From: Voacanga thouarsii
Taxonomy: Eukaryota; Streptophyta; Magnoliopsida; Gentianales; Apocynaceae
Direction: 5' to 3'
Length of the DNA stretch: 64,000 nt
Assembly (NCBI GenBank): GCA_026120185.1
Contig: JANUWF010001819.1
Coordinates: 1,860,001-1,924,000, forward strand
In this document: positions 46,619 to 58,366 of the stretch, in pieces
How positions within the stretch are numbered: position 1 is the first letter of the stretch
Layout: each line of letters opens with the position of its first letter
Notes under the pieces: generated by a model
What the model was told of the DNA's origin: nothing
Seen by the model: only the letters and a program-made list of their open reading frames with translations
The model's database searches: none
Translations under genes and position numbers: made by a program

Positions 46619-49600
46619 ATGGCAGAAGAAGCTACTCTGGTTCGCCCCGAGCAAAAACGCAAGATGCCACTCTCTGTATTCTTCAAAAATGTCAGGTACA
46701 TTTTTGGAATATATATGCTCATCTAATTATCTTTTGATGGTTCATGTTGAACCTACCTACTTAATACAAGAAAAATGAGAGCTCCACAAAGCCATCAGAT
46801 AGCTATGGCATGTCCGGTTCTTGAAAACAAATCAGGAAAATGTGAGTGAAAAAGCGTTCCCTAGTTGAAGGTATATAATGCATTTTTACCTGAAAATAAC
46901 TTTTCAGGCTTGTGTTCAAATTGGATGATCTGGGCCTGGAGATATTGCGTATTGCATTTCCCGCAGCCCTGGCATTAGCTGCAGATCCTATTGCATCTTT
47001 GATTGATACGGCATTTATTGGACATCTAGGTATATTTTGTACTCAGTTTGAGCTGGTCTAACGCAAATTTTGCATCTTTAAGATATATTTTTGTTGATGC
47101 ATCACTGCATATATTTATAGTTTTGCTTGCAGACTCAAATATAAGATGCCTTTTTTGTTCCAATGGAGAAGAGTCTTTTCTTCAAATATACCACATGGGT
47201 TTCTTATTTCAATGTTTCGATTTTGTACAGGTCCAGTAGAAATTGCAGCTGTTGGGGTTTCAATTTCTATATTCAATCAAGTATCCAAGGTTGCCATATT
47301 CCCGCTGGTCAATATCACTACTTCGTTTGTTGCTGAAGAAGATACAATCAAAAGATTAACTCGGGCATCCCAAAAATGTGATGACATAGAGAAAGGTTCT
47401 GTCAAGAAAAATGAAGCGGCAGAAGATGCTAACCTCGAAAAATAGATGGTTCAAACAAAGAAAGTGAAGGAATGGATTTTGAGCAAGAAGATGGTATGCA
47501 ATCCTAAATCCATCAGCGATAAATATCTAATGAGCTCAGAAAGATACTTTGTTCGAGTTTGACGAAATGAACTATAACGGCAGATCAAATTATAATTATC
47601 TTTTCCTTCATTTAGGTTTCAGGACTAAGACGTGCAAGTCTCCAACTGTCATGAGCAGCAGCACTCAGGAGGGGAGCACACTGAAACACGAAAGACAACA
47701 CATTCCTTCAGCATCAACTTCGCTGGTTGTGGGCAGTGTGCTTGGCCTTCTCCAAACAATATTCCTCATATTTCTGGCAAAACCAATTCTTGGATTCACG
47801 GGAGTGAAATCTGTGAGTCGATCTTGAAACTTGCCAATTTCTATTTGGTAGTGCATATCAATATGAAGTCTAACTCGAATCAACCTCACTCCTTTCCTAG
47901 CTGTTTAGGTTCCATGGTGCCATGTCCTTTATCACTGGTCCATTTAGCATAATTTGCCAATATTCCCAATCCCGGTTTTTTGGCCGTTTGAATCAAACAA
48001 CTTATCATGTGCACTTGAACATGGATGAGTTTAACTTTTATACTCTTTGGAGAAGATGCATTTATGCCGCATTGTTCACGAGACAAAGTAAAGTTAGAGA
48101 AAAACCTGATGAATAGTACTCTGATTAAGGTACATTTCATTGAAGAGCCGAATAAATGAAAAGAAGGCATATAGTTTTCCAACCAAATTTCCGATCCTTA
48201 ACACTCAGAGGGCCAGATTTCACATTCTGCTACCTTGATCCCTTGTTCTGCTCCTTTTTGAGGATCAAATGCATTAAAGATTAATTTCACTTCAAGATCT
48301 TCCTGTCTTTTGAAAGCTACCTGTCATCTTTAAACCTGATGCATAACAGGGGAACTGCAGCTTATATTGTCCAACTCTGCTTGCCTTTGTTTCTGTCCAG
48401 CATTTCATCTCAGTGCTGTTAATCAATAGATGCACAAATAATTCGCCAATATTAGCCTTAATTGTAGTTTTGGTTTTGGATCAAATAGGGATCGTCAATG
48501 CTAGTCCCAGCAAGGAAGTATCTGACAGTAAGAGCACTTGGCTCTCCTGCAGTGGCTCTTTCTCTGGCCATGCAAGGGGTTTTTCGAGGTATGAAGGATA
48601 CCAAGACTCCTTTGTATGCCACTGGTAATGCTACTTCCTTGTCTTAGTTTTCCCTTTCTGGTTTCTATCGTTTCTATCACTCCGATTCTGTTCCGTCTAG
48701 TGCTGAATGCAATATCTTCCAAGTTTCCTTCTAAAGATGATCCAACACATTGGAAAGAACTTGTAATTTTTCATTATAGTTCCCATACGAATTTAAAGAA
48801 AAGAAAAAAAAAACATTACAACTTATTCGACCAAAATTTTCTTCTGAATCCATTTCATTTATTTCTTCAAACAGTTATAGGAGATACAGCAAATATAATT
48901 CTGGACCCCATTTTCATATTTGCATGCCATTTGGGAGTCAGTGGTGCAGCCATTGCTCTTGTTCTTTCTCAGTAAGCTATCCTAGATTGCTTATGCATTT
49001 AACAGTACAGTTCGGAGTACTTCTTTCAACTTCTAATACATTCATATTGTGCTGTCCTCATGTGGTTTTCACTCACTTGACTAATTGTCTTACAGGTACT
49101 TGATTTCCATAATTCTCTTGTGCAAACTAATGAGACAAGTTGACCTGTTACCTCCAAGTACTAAACATATGCAGTTTTGTAAATTTCTCAGGAGTGGTAG
49201 GTATCAATTCTGCACATTACATAACCCACACGGTCCAGTTTACAAATTACATGGGCCAATATTGGGACATTAAGACCTTACTGACATAGAGATCTTGAAA
49301 TGAATTTCTTATGAGGAATCATTGTGAAGCCGGGCTTTTAAAGGATTGAATCCTTGAAAAGCGGTATCAATCATGAGCAACTAACTAGCAGGCTCAGATT
49401 AAAGAGTAGAGTGTGCTATCAAGTGTCTTCTTTCGTTTTCCATTTATCAATTAAATAGTGAAGGATTCAAGTTGATGAGACAATTGAATACATTGCTTGG
49501 GCACTTAACTGCAGGTTTTCTCATATTAGCAAGAGTACTAGCTGCAACAATCTGTGTTACTCTGGCTACATCAGTGGCTGCAAGGCTTGGTTCTACCCCA

Positions 49601-50996
49601 ATGGCAGCATTTCAAATTTGCTTACAGGTCTGGCTGACATCTTCACTTCTAGCGGATGGTTTGGCTGTTGCTGGACAGGTAAGTGATGTCCTAATTATGT
49701 ATAATCTGACCTAAACATGCAGTTTTCAATTTCATTCTTCATACAATATGCATTCCTAAGCAGTGTTTGTACCCCAAAAATGATTAATCATCTGCCCTTC
49801 AGGCCATTCTCGCTTGTGCCTTTGTTGAGAAAGACTATGAGAAGACAACAGCAGCTGCAAGCCGAGTACTGCAGGTAAAATTAAGAATGGTTCTTATTTC
49901 ACTTGTGCTGGGAACCTCACTTGTTCTGATCTATCCACTATATTGTTTATCAAACCAATATAAGCTTGTCATGAATAATAGGCAACGTTCCAAACCAATT
50001 GCCAATCTGATCAAACTTAGCCTTCAAGAAATGGAAATCAGCAACTATTCATGAATATTGACTGAAAACCATTTTGTAGTACATAAATATCGCATGAAAA
50101 CTTGATGAAATTCAAACTATTATCACATCTTTTTTTCCATTCTGTCACTACAAGTAATAACAACCTTGTTTTTGCAAGAATTTTGAGAAGTTCTAATTTG
50201 CTCCACAGATGGGATTCGTACTTGGACTTGGACTAGCTCTTATTGTTAGAGTTGGTTTACAATTTGGTTCTGGAATCTTTTCTAGGGACAAGAACGTTCT
50301 TCACATTGTTAGCATAGGCATCCCAGTAAGACCATATGATTACAGAATGTTCTCTCATAGTTTTTGGGTTCTTCAATTCATCCTCTGAAGATTTCCATCT
50401 GTTCTGCTATCAGTTTGTTGCAGGAACACAACCTATCAACTCATTAGCCTTCGTCTTCAATGGTATTAATTATGGATCATTTGATTTTGCATATTCTGCT
50501 TACTCCATGGTTAGTTTACAACCTCTCACAGAAAAATGAGCAGAAATTTTTGCACATTCTTGCTGTCATATTCATGAAATTCCCCTCTATACAGGTTGTG
50601 GTGGCAATATTAAGCATTGGATGCTTATTTGCTCTCTCTAAGTTTTATGGCTTTATTGGAATATGGATTGCTTTAACCATATATATGGCCTTGCGCACAT
50701 TGGCTGGAATCTGGAGGTAATTCATTTTTTCATCTTAGATTTAACTTCCATGCACTAAAGGTGTTGAAAACATCTCTTTTACACGTGCGATTCAATTGGT
50801 GTTCTTTGTAGAAAAATAATTTTACAAGTTTAAAAGTAATTACTCGGTATCAATCTAGATATGCTTGTGAAATAACCGAATTGCTGGGAACCAAACGTAT
50901 CTTCTGCTACTTGGTGACAAACTTTTTGTTGCATTTTGCAGGGTGGGAACAGGCACAGGACCTTGGAGGTATCTAAGGGGAAGATCATTATCTTAG
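46619..50996 (+). CDS. DTX42: MATE efflux transporter, DETOXIFICATION 42 type (citrate exporter family), with one frameshift
   Basis: The family exports citrate across the plasma membrane, in aluminium tolerance or iron movement. Exons: 46619-46695, 46908-47029, 47231-47493, 47616-47812, 48489-48624, 48875-48971, 49096-49196, 49515-49678, 49803-49874, 50209-50325, 50414-50509, 50595-50716, 50942-50996. All junctions are GT-AG and phases agree. The start gives MAEEATLVRPEQKRKMPLSV. Family segments are PAALALAADPIASLIDTAF, VSKVAIFPLVNITTSFVAEE, SLAMQGVFRGMKDTKTPLY, RLGSTPMAAFQICLQVWL, VAGTQPINSLAFVF and the ending VGTGTGPWRYLRGRSLS. Summed exon length is 1619 bases, one short of a whole frame: in exon 3, five A at 47438-47442 lead to TAG at 47443. 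One more A would keep the frame and give about 539 residues, normal for the family. The indel is in the variable cytosolic loop, so it is either a recent null mutation or an assembly error. Confidence 0.88.
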
Positions 50997-52379
50997 AGGG
51001 GGGAAGCACGTCTGCCATCTGGCACTGCTTTCTGTTTAAAACAGTCTAGTAATTCACAAGAAAAGATACTTTTCATGTGAAAATAACAAAAGATCTTGCT
51101 TCTTTTGATCTCTTATGATTTTGTGAAAAATTCCTATGGTTTTCAAAGTGAGCTGTCATGACCAAGAATAAAAATTGCATACCCTATCCTTGTGTTCCTT
51201 TTTCCTTTTTTCTAAAACTCTCATTCCCATATTTGAAAATCGAGCTAAAATAATAGCTAAAGTTATAAGATATTATCTCATTAAATCAAAAGATCTCAAA
51301 TTTAGTGTTCACCAAGCGTGCGTTGCCCATTGCTGTCCCGCAATATCACCAATTTGAAGTCCAAAAGATGGCATGCCCTTTTCCTTCCTAAATTCCTAGG
51401 AGTCTAGGTCTCCTAAAAAAATGTCCAAAAGCAATGGGAATTGGCCCTTAAAAATGGGTCTTCTACTTTTGTCTGTTTAGTGTTTGATCATTGAAAAACC
51501 CACCACATCTCTCTAAAGTAAAATCCACAATGGAGAATCAGTAGTACCTTGGGGGCAGGCCATCAGCGAAAAACAAATGGAGAAAAAGGGTCAATTCTCA
51601 CATCATCAAAGAAAATTATAGTACACATCTCATCTATATCCAGTTTGTCATATTCAAAAGAGAGCATTTTGTTTCTGATCAAAGAATAAGTACCCTTTTT
51701 ATCATAATCCTAAAAGATTCCTATTCTTGAACAAATTGAATAGAAATATATATTAAAAAAAGGGAATGAGAATAAAATAATAAATTGATGAATAATTATG
51801 ATACAGACTCATCTACATAGTGGACAATCTAATTTACACATTATGTATAGTATTTATTTGTTAATATATCATAATAAAGATTTTTTTAAAAAAATAATTG
51901 AAGTCGTATATTTAAAATACAAACGAATTTTAGACATTCATATATCAAGTGAAATAGAAGAGAAGATCTAGCTTAGCAGGCTAATAGCTTATACGCATTT
52001 TAACACATGTCTAAAACCTAATAAAGATCAGACAAGTGTATAAAATTTTAATTACGTTCAAAAGTTTCACTTAACTATCAATTTTTAATAGATGTTAAAT
52101 TTTATAAACGACCATAGTGATTAGAAAAACAAAAATTGCTAAGTAGGATATATATCCATTTGTCTAATCTCTCTTAGTTTATTGAACAAATATGAGGATG
52201 TTTATAAGTTATTATAATCCCGGAATGAGACTATCCAAAATGACACCAAAACAAGTAGGATCAAAGAGGGTGCTATCTGTGTTGTCCAACATAGTTATTT
52301 GGAAGTGATGTTTAACCGACAAAGATCATGATTAGGAAAGACCAATGAGTCTTAGCTCCATTTATTGTTCCCACTTAAT
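50997..52379. other. MATE 3' flank; no further gene
   Basis: The first 200 bases include AATAAAA near 51166, a plausible polyadenylation region. Beyond that there is only AT-rich DNA with short unconvincing frames. Confidence 0.5.
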
Positions 52380-52399
52380 CATCACTACAACAAAAATCT

Positions 52400-52880
52400 C
52401 TTCTAACTACACTTTTTTTACATCATTAATTAAAAGCGTTCCTATAATAATGACATTCTCGACGTTCAAAATAAAATGTCGCCAAATATAAAATATAACG
52501 TCATTTTTAATTAAAGTGTCGGCATTTTATATATTTTTTTCGACGTTAATGAAAATGCGTCGTAATATTAAAAAAAAAAATTCTCTTCTGGCTGAATTTT
52601 TTTTACGTCATTAATTAAAAGCGTTCTTATAATAATAACATTCTTGACGTTTAGAATAAAATGTTACCAAATAAAAAATATAGCGTCATTTTTTAATTAA
52701 AGTGTCGGTATTTTATATATTTTTTTCGACGTTAATAGAAATGCGTCGTAATTTAAAAAAAATATATCTTATGGCTACACTTTTTTTACGTTATTAATTA
52801 AAAATATCCCTATAATAATGACATTCCCGTCGTTTAGAATAAAATGATGAAAAATTAAAAATATAGCGTCATTTTTTAAA
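52400..52880. repeat. Three tandem subterminal units of the CACTA element
   Basis: Units begin near 52405, 52598 and 52775 with (CTACA)CTTTTTTTACRT. Each contains ATTAATTAAAAGCGTTC, TAATGACATTC, CGACGTT and GTGTCGGYATTTTATAT in the same order. These are likely transposase-binding repeats. Confidence 0.85.
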
Positions 52881-53229
52881 ATATATCAAAATATACGTTT
52901 GTATTAAAATTAAAAATTTTAAAGAAACGATATAATTTTATTTTATTTTGACTGTAAAAACCAGTGAAAATTGTTGTGAAAAACTATATAATAGTTGAGA
53001 GTATACAAAAGAGTATATGAATATATATATATATACACACACATGAATATGTGAACATATATATTTATGCATATATATATACATATATATGTATAAATCA
53101 TTTAATAAAAAATATAATATAATTGATAATATATAAAAATTTAAAATTATATAACTATAAAAAATATTTTTGAATTAAATAATATAATTTTATAGTAAAT
53201 ATAAATATACAAATTTTTGTTGTGTATTC

Positions 53230-53345
53230 CATGGGTAATTGGTGACTATTTGCCATAGATTTATTACGGAATCACAAAATTACTACTAATCTTGGCAAAT
53301 CCGTGGCAGATTACCACGGATTTGCCATGGTATTTTTTCTTTTTT
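53230..53345. repeat. Short repeat with GGCAAATCCGTGGC palindromes
   Basis: GGCAAATCCGTGG and CCACGGATTTGCC form an inverted repeat at about 53297-53331, with a related TTGCCATAGATT earlier. It resembles a remnant of another CACTA-type subterminal region. Confidence 0.45.
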
Positions 53346-53419
53346 TTCCAATTTTTTTTGGGATAATCTATATATATAAAAAAAAAACTTCTTTTTTTTT
53401 TTCAAACACTTAGAAAATT

Positions 53420-53960
53420 TTTTGTTAGAATTCCCAATTTCTTCTTCTTCTCACTCCCTCCTCCTACTCTCTCACTACCCCCCGTCCCCCCGCCTCCTGC
53501 CTTCCCCTCCCCTGGCGCCCCCCTGTCCTGACTTCCCTTCCCCCGTCGCCAGCCACCCCCGCGAGTCCGCCGACTCTCCCCTCCTGCCTTTGCCCCCTCG
53601 TCCCGATCTCCTCCCCCGGCACCCCCTATCCCGACTTCCCTTCCCCCGTCACCCGCCACCCCTGCGACAGCCACCCCCGCACCCGCCACCCCCATGAGTC
53701 CCCTGACTCCCCCCTCTCACCTCTGCCCCCTCCTTCCGATCTCCTCCCCCGGCACCCCCCTCGTCCCGATCTCCTCCCCCACGACCCCTTCTCCGCGACC
53801 CCTTGTGTTCTGAGTGAAAAAACCATCCCGCTCTTTTTCCTTTTCACTTTTCCCATTTTTCTGTCAAACCCATCCCTGCTCTCTGTTTCTCTCGAACCCT
53901 CATCGCTTCTTGTTTTCGTCGAACTAGACAATCTTTACGGTGCTGGTCTTGGAGCGATGG
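53420..53960. other. GC-rich block within the CACTA element, possible captured first exon
   Basis: A sharply C-rich segment (53455-53820) in otherwise AT-rich DNA. It is open on both strands because it lacks A/T, so translations from it are not trustworthy. At 53956 ATGGAGGAAGAAAAAG is followed by a good donor GTAAGA, which could be a short first coding exon on the plus strand after a C-rich 5'UTR. Confidence 0.35.
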
Positions 53961-54979
53961 AGGAAGAAAAAGGTAAGATTCTTCCCTTTCTTAGCTATGA
54001 TGTGATTTCCAATTTTCCCTTTCTTAGCTGTGGTGCAATTTGTTGGTTTGATCCTTCTAAATATTTCCATCTTCTACGATTCGTTGTTGGTTTGGTTCCA
54101 TCATCTTCTGGCATTTAATATTTGGTTCCACATTTTGGTCTTGTAATAGCTTTTCTGAATCTGATGCTACTAAAGTTCTATTCTTTGAGTTTCTTATTTT
54201 GCGGAAGTTATTCTTATTTGTAATGTTGCTATGGGATTTTATTTTCCCAAGTTAATTTCAGGAATTTTATTTATGCTGCTATGGGCTTTCTTATTTATAA
54301 TTTCAGGATTAATACTTAGGTTAATATTTCCTCATTTTAGGGGTTTTGACATTGCACTCATTTCAGTGGTTTTGACATTGCACTCTACTTTCAGTAGCTA
54401 TTTGTTCTCTTACAGGATTCTATATTTTGGGTTCCATTGAATTTACAATTTCTATAGATTATCACTGCAAATGAATTTCTATTATCTTCTATTTGCTAGA
54501 GTTCAGATGCTAGTCTTATTTTTATGATTGGAATTTACAATAGTATAGCGTGAAATAGGTGTGATGGCTCTGTTGGTTTAAAATTAATAGGCCCATCACC
54601 AAAGTGATTCTCAAGTTTGAGAGCTAATAACAAAAACCAGGTTAGATATCTTAACCTACAATATGAAGAAACATGTCAAGATTGTGTGTATCTTTTTACC
54701 TTAACTGGATAAGATGGACGTGCTCAACTATATCAGAGTTGTAAATGTGAAGTCATCTTAAACTCTAGCATTTGTAAATGGATTTGTGGACTTAGTGCTG
54801 AATACCGCTGAATCTGAATCTAGTGAATCTGATGTTATTGGTAGTTCTCTTCATAAGGAGCTTAGAAACCCTGACATACAGGATGCAAAAGCTGCTAGTT
54901 ATCTGAAACCACCAAGTATGTTATCGGACTTCGCTTTCTTTTGAGATATAGGAAATAAATTTCTATTTGTATAGACTTT

Positions 54980-54997
54980 GGGGGGGGGGGGGGGGGG
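54980..54997. repeat. Poly-G tract
   Basis: Eighteen consecutive G, followed by GGTGGGGGG. It may form a G-quadruplex on the plus strand and is a likely place for sequencing error. Confidence 0.9.
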
Positions 54998-55554
54998 AGG
55001 TGGGGGGTAAAAGAAGTTGGGGAAGGTAGCAATGGAGTGTGTAGTTATGCAGATCCTAAAAGTGGTCTTTAAGTAGGAGTTTTAGCAATTCATCTTTGCT
55101 AGAGCAACAGAAGTTAGGAGCTTTAGTTTATCTAAGATTTGGATATTGTGCAGGAAGATAAAATAGCTATGCAGTGTAGATGAATCATATGTCTACTAAC
55201 CATAATGCAGGTTTTTGCTCTTTGTTGTCTCGAAGTATAAGAACTCTAGTACAGTTCCAACTCATGTAATTTTGGTCTGTGGGTGTGTATTATTGTGTTT
55301 TACTTTTATTTCTATTTGGCAGGGATAGACTATAATAAAAAAGCAGAAAGTTTGTTTCTTAAAAGGGTGCAAGAAAGTAGGAAGAGAACAAAACAGTACC
55401 AAGTATGAATTATTAGCAATTTCTGATACTTGACAAGGGGATTGCTATTGTCGAGCATTTTTAGCTATTGTTGTGTGGTTTCAATTGGACATTTGAGATG
55501 TTACTAGCACTGGGACTTTTTGCCTGTCTTGGTCCATTTTTTCTCTACTTCTGG

Positions 55555-55700
55555 TCACTGTATGAGGATTTGGTATCTATCTTGCTCACCGTGCATTGCA
55601 TCTGGTCAATGATCTTTATCGTGAGGTTGAAGTTCAGCATTTGTTAGACATGGGAATCATGTTTGTTGCGCATCCTACTCTTGTGTCTCCACTTGTGATA
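55555..55700 (+). other. Exon-like open stretch in the CACTA interior
   Basis: Plus-strand translation GFGIYLAHRALHLVNDLYRE, then VEVQHLLDMGIMFVAHP, looks like real protein sequence. I cannot name the family. About 0.8 kb further on, near 56510-56590, MLLNCELNALKKKIEELDEQ is a short coiled-coil-like frame. They may belong to one captured or element-encoded gene. Confidence 0.3.
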
Positions 55701-57218
55701 GTTAGAGTTTCTTTTCAGTTGTGGCTTTTTCCTCAAATACTGTTCTAATATTTCCCGCCTTTGATCTGAAATGAAATTCACCGGTTACAATTAAAAGTGT
55801 AGTAGTTTACTTGCTCCTGATACATACTTTATCATTTGGACTAATTTAGCAGCATAGATGTTATTGTGTATTTGTATTATAATATACTTATCATGTTTTA
55901 ATTGTCTTACATTGGAATCTGAAATGGTCGGGCTTTCCAGCTTTAGTCAAGGACAGTGGTTGAACTTCGGTTCACACATGATTGTAACTGTGTTTTCTAG
56001 GTGAGATAGGTAGGAAGTGGACTGAAGTTGAGAATAACTTTAAGTCCTTTCTCCTGTATTTGGTATGGTTGCTCTTGCTCTTTTAAGCTTCCATTCCACA
56101 AATTCTAAAATGCTTAAATCTTCTTTAGGTAAATGCATCTTATGTCATAATCTTGGAGGGGATTCTTGTTTTTCATGATGGGGATTGGTTTCTTAGATAG
56201 CTATACTTGCTTTTTATTGTAGGTACAATACCTACCTAGTCATTTCCATGTGTGCCATATGAATTCCTATTTTGTAAGTAGAATGTCTCTTTTTGTATGT
56301 TCTATAGAAATCAACCTAGTTGTGTGTTTTCATATCTATTTTCCCCTTATTTTTAGCTGAAAACTCTTCTTAGCTTCTCTGTTATTATTATAGTTGTTAG
56401 TATCTTGTTTAACATTATCCTATGTCACATCTTTGTAGCAAACTCTTAAAATGGGGGCTGAAGTCAAAGGAATCTATCAAAAGAAACTCTGACAGTATAG
56501 TGACACAAACATGTTGCTGAATTGTGAGCTTAATGCGTTGAAAAAGAAGATAGAAGAACTCGATGAACAGCGTTTGAAAACAAATCTGCTGACTTTTTTA
56601 GCTTGATGTTTCCTTTGACTGTGAATTGACATTTGTTTATTTAGGATATTTTTCATAGTATAATTGGTCCATTCAGTGTAATGAAGATGCTTGAATTAGG
56701 ATACTATAATTGATTGTGTCATAAAAAGGGGACATAATTGTATTTATGTGTCGCTATTTGGGGACTTTATATAATAAAATATTGTCAATTTCAAGACGTG
56801 ATAAATTTGAAACGTAGCCAGAAAAATAGACAGAATAAAAAATTTCCGTCGTCAATTGGGGGACACTTTAATAAAATGTCGTTATATTAACGACATTAGA
56901 GAATTTAAGCGTAGTAAATTTAGAGACGCTTTTAAAAAAAATGCTGGAAAATTTTGAGACGCTTTTAGCAAAATGTTGGTAAATTTAGAGACGCTTATAT
57001 AAAAAACGTCGTTTCATATAGAGAAGCTTATATAAAAAGTGTAGATAACTTAATTTACCAACGCAAAGTCTTGTGTCGTAAAATTTCTTGGCAACACCAC
57101 TTATAGCAACGTATGTGGCGACACGTTTATAAGTGTTGGTAAATAATTTTACGACATAATTTAGCGTCCCAAAACAATTTTATTAGCGTCCCTAAATGCT
57201 AAGTTTGTTGTAGTGCAT

Positions 57219-58300
57219 GTACAAAATGTGCCTATTACTGCTGCTTTTAGATGACAAAATTTTGAGAACATAATAATTAGCAACACCAAATTAGGAAACA
57301 CATTAGCAAAGCCTGCTTCCTCTTATTCAAGAAAAGCAACAATCAAAAACTAATATTTAAAAGATTTTTCCAAAAAAAAAAAAATTAGAGATGGCTTATA
57401 CGATTATTAAGACTTCTTGATTGTTTAAAGCAAGTTTAATTTTTGTTTTCTTGAAGTCAAGAAGTTAATCTAAGGTATTTTAATCTATCATAATTTTCCT
57501 TTTTTTTAATAAGAAAAATGAGTATGAGTCTAAGATGCCATGAGTCACAAAAAGCTTTCTTTATCATTGAGAAAGCCCTCATCTCTCTCAGTCATCTTTT
57601 TTATCAATCTTCTTAATTATTTTGGTGTATTAATGTATTATTTGTCTAACTTGTTTTTTCCTCCTCTAAACACTAACTTTTCTTTTTTAGCTAGATAAGA
57701 TAATTTATTCTTATAAATAAATTAAAAAAAAAGCTACATAAAGAGACTACACAATACATGATAATAGAGAAAATAATACATTCTTAACCGTGTAAAGTAC
57801 AAAAGATGTAAAATAAAACAAACACATAACAAAATCCTTCGTAGGCCAAATCAACATTCATAAACAACCTCTAAGCAATAACTTCAAATTTTAAAAGAAT
57901 ACTTAAAAATTTATTTACACATTTCCAAAGATTCCACTAGAGAGCCTATAATATTGCCTTGTGTGGAAATTTTCTCTATACACTGGTAAAATTAAATAAG
58001 TAGCACCAAAATGTCTAAAATTCCATCTTTTTCATCACTACATAGGAAGCTGTATGTACTCATTTTTCGAAACTCTTTAGGACCTCAAAAATTTACAGCA
58101 AGGAAAGTTAAAGATTCTTATGTGATCCAATAAGGCTGAGGGTGACATAATTCCAATTAAGTCTACGTAGTTCAATGCTGATTGTGTATATTCTTCATGA
58201 AATAGTAACTTTCCAAAATTCTTCATCAAGTTCAAGCACTATCCAAGTGGTCGCAAGAATCCTTCGAATCAGCAATTGCTCAAAAGATATGCTCATAAAT

Positions 58301-58366
<66 letters not shown>

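Larger units (their letters stand above)
52383..57215. mobile_element. CACTA (En/Spm) element, 4.8 kb, with gene-like interior
   Basis: The termini CACTACAACAAA and TTTGTTGTAGTG are perfect 12-bp inverted repeats. A CAT target duplication lies at 52380-52382 and 57216-57218. Both subterminal regions are rich in GACGTT / GCGTCGTAA-like motifs. I recognise no transposase (TNP2-type) gene. The interior holds a GC-rich block, possible exons and intron-like T-rich sequence, so it is probably non-autonomous and may carry host-derived sequence. Confidence 0.9.

Noticed and set aside
47886..48182. 98-codon minus-strand frame within the MATE gene
   Set aside because: Lies in the intron between exons 4 and 5, on the wrong strand, without motifs.
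53402..53931. Long overlapping open frames on both strands rich in Gly/Arg or Pro
   Set aside because: The segment is so C-rich that stops are rare in every frame. Openness on both strands is a composition effect.
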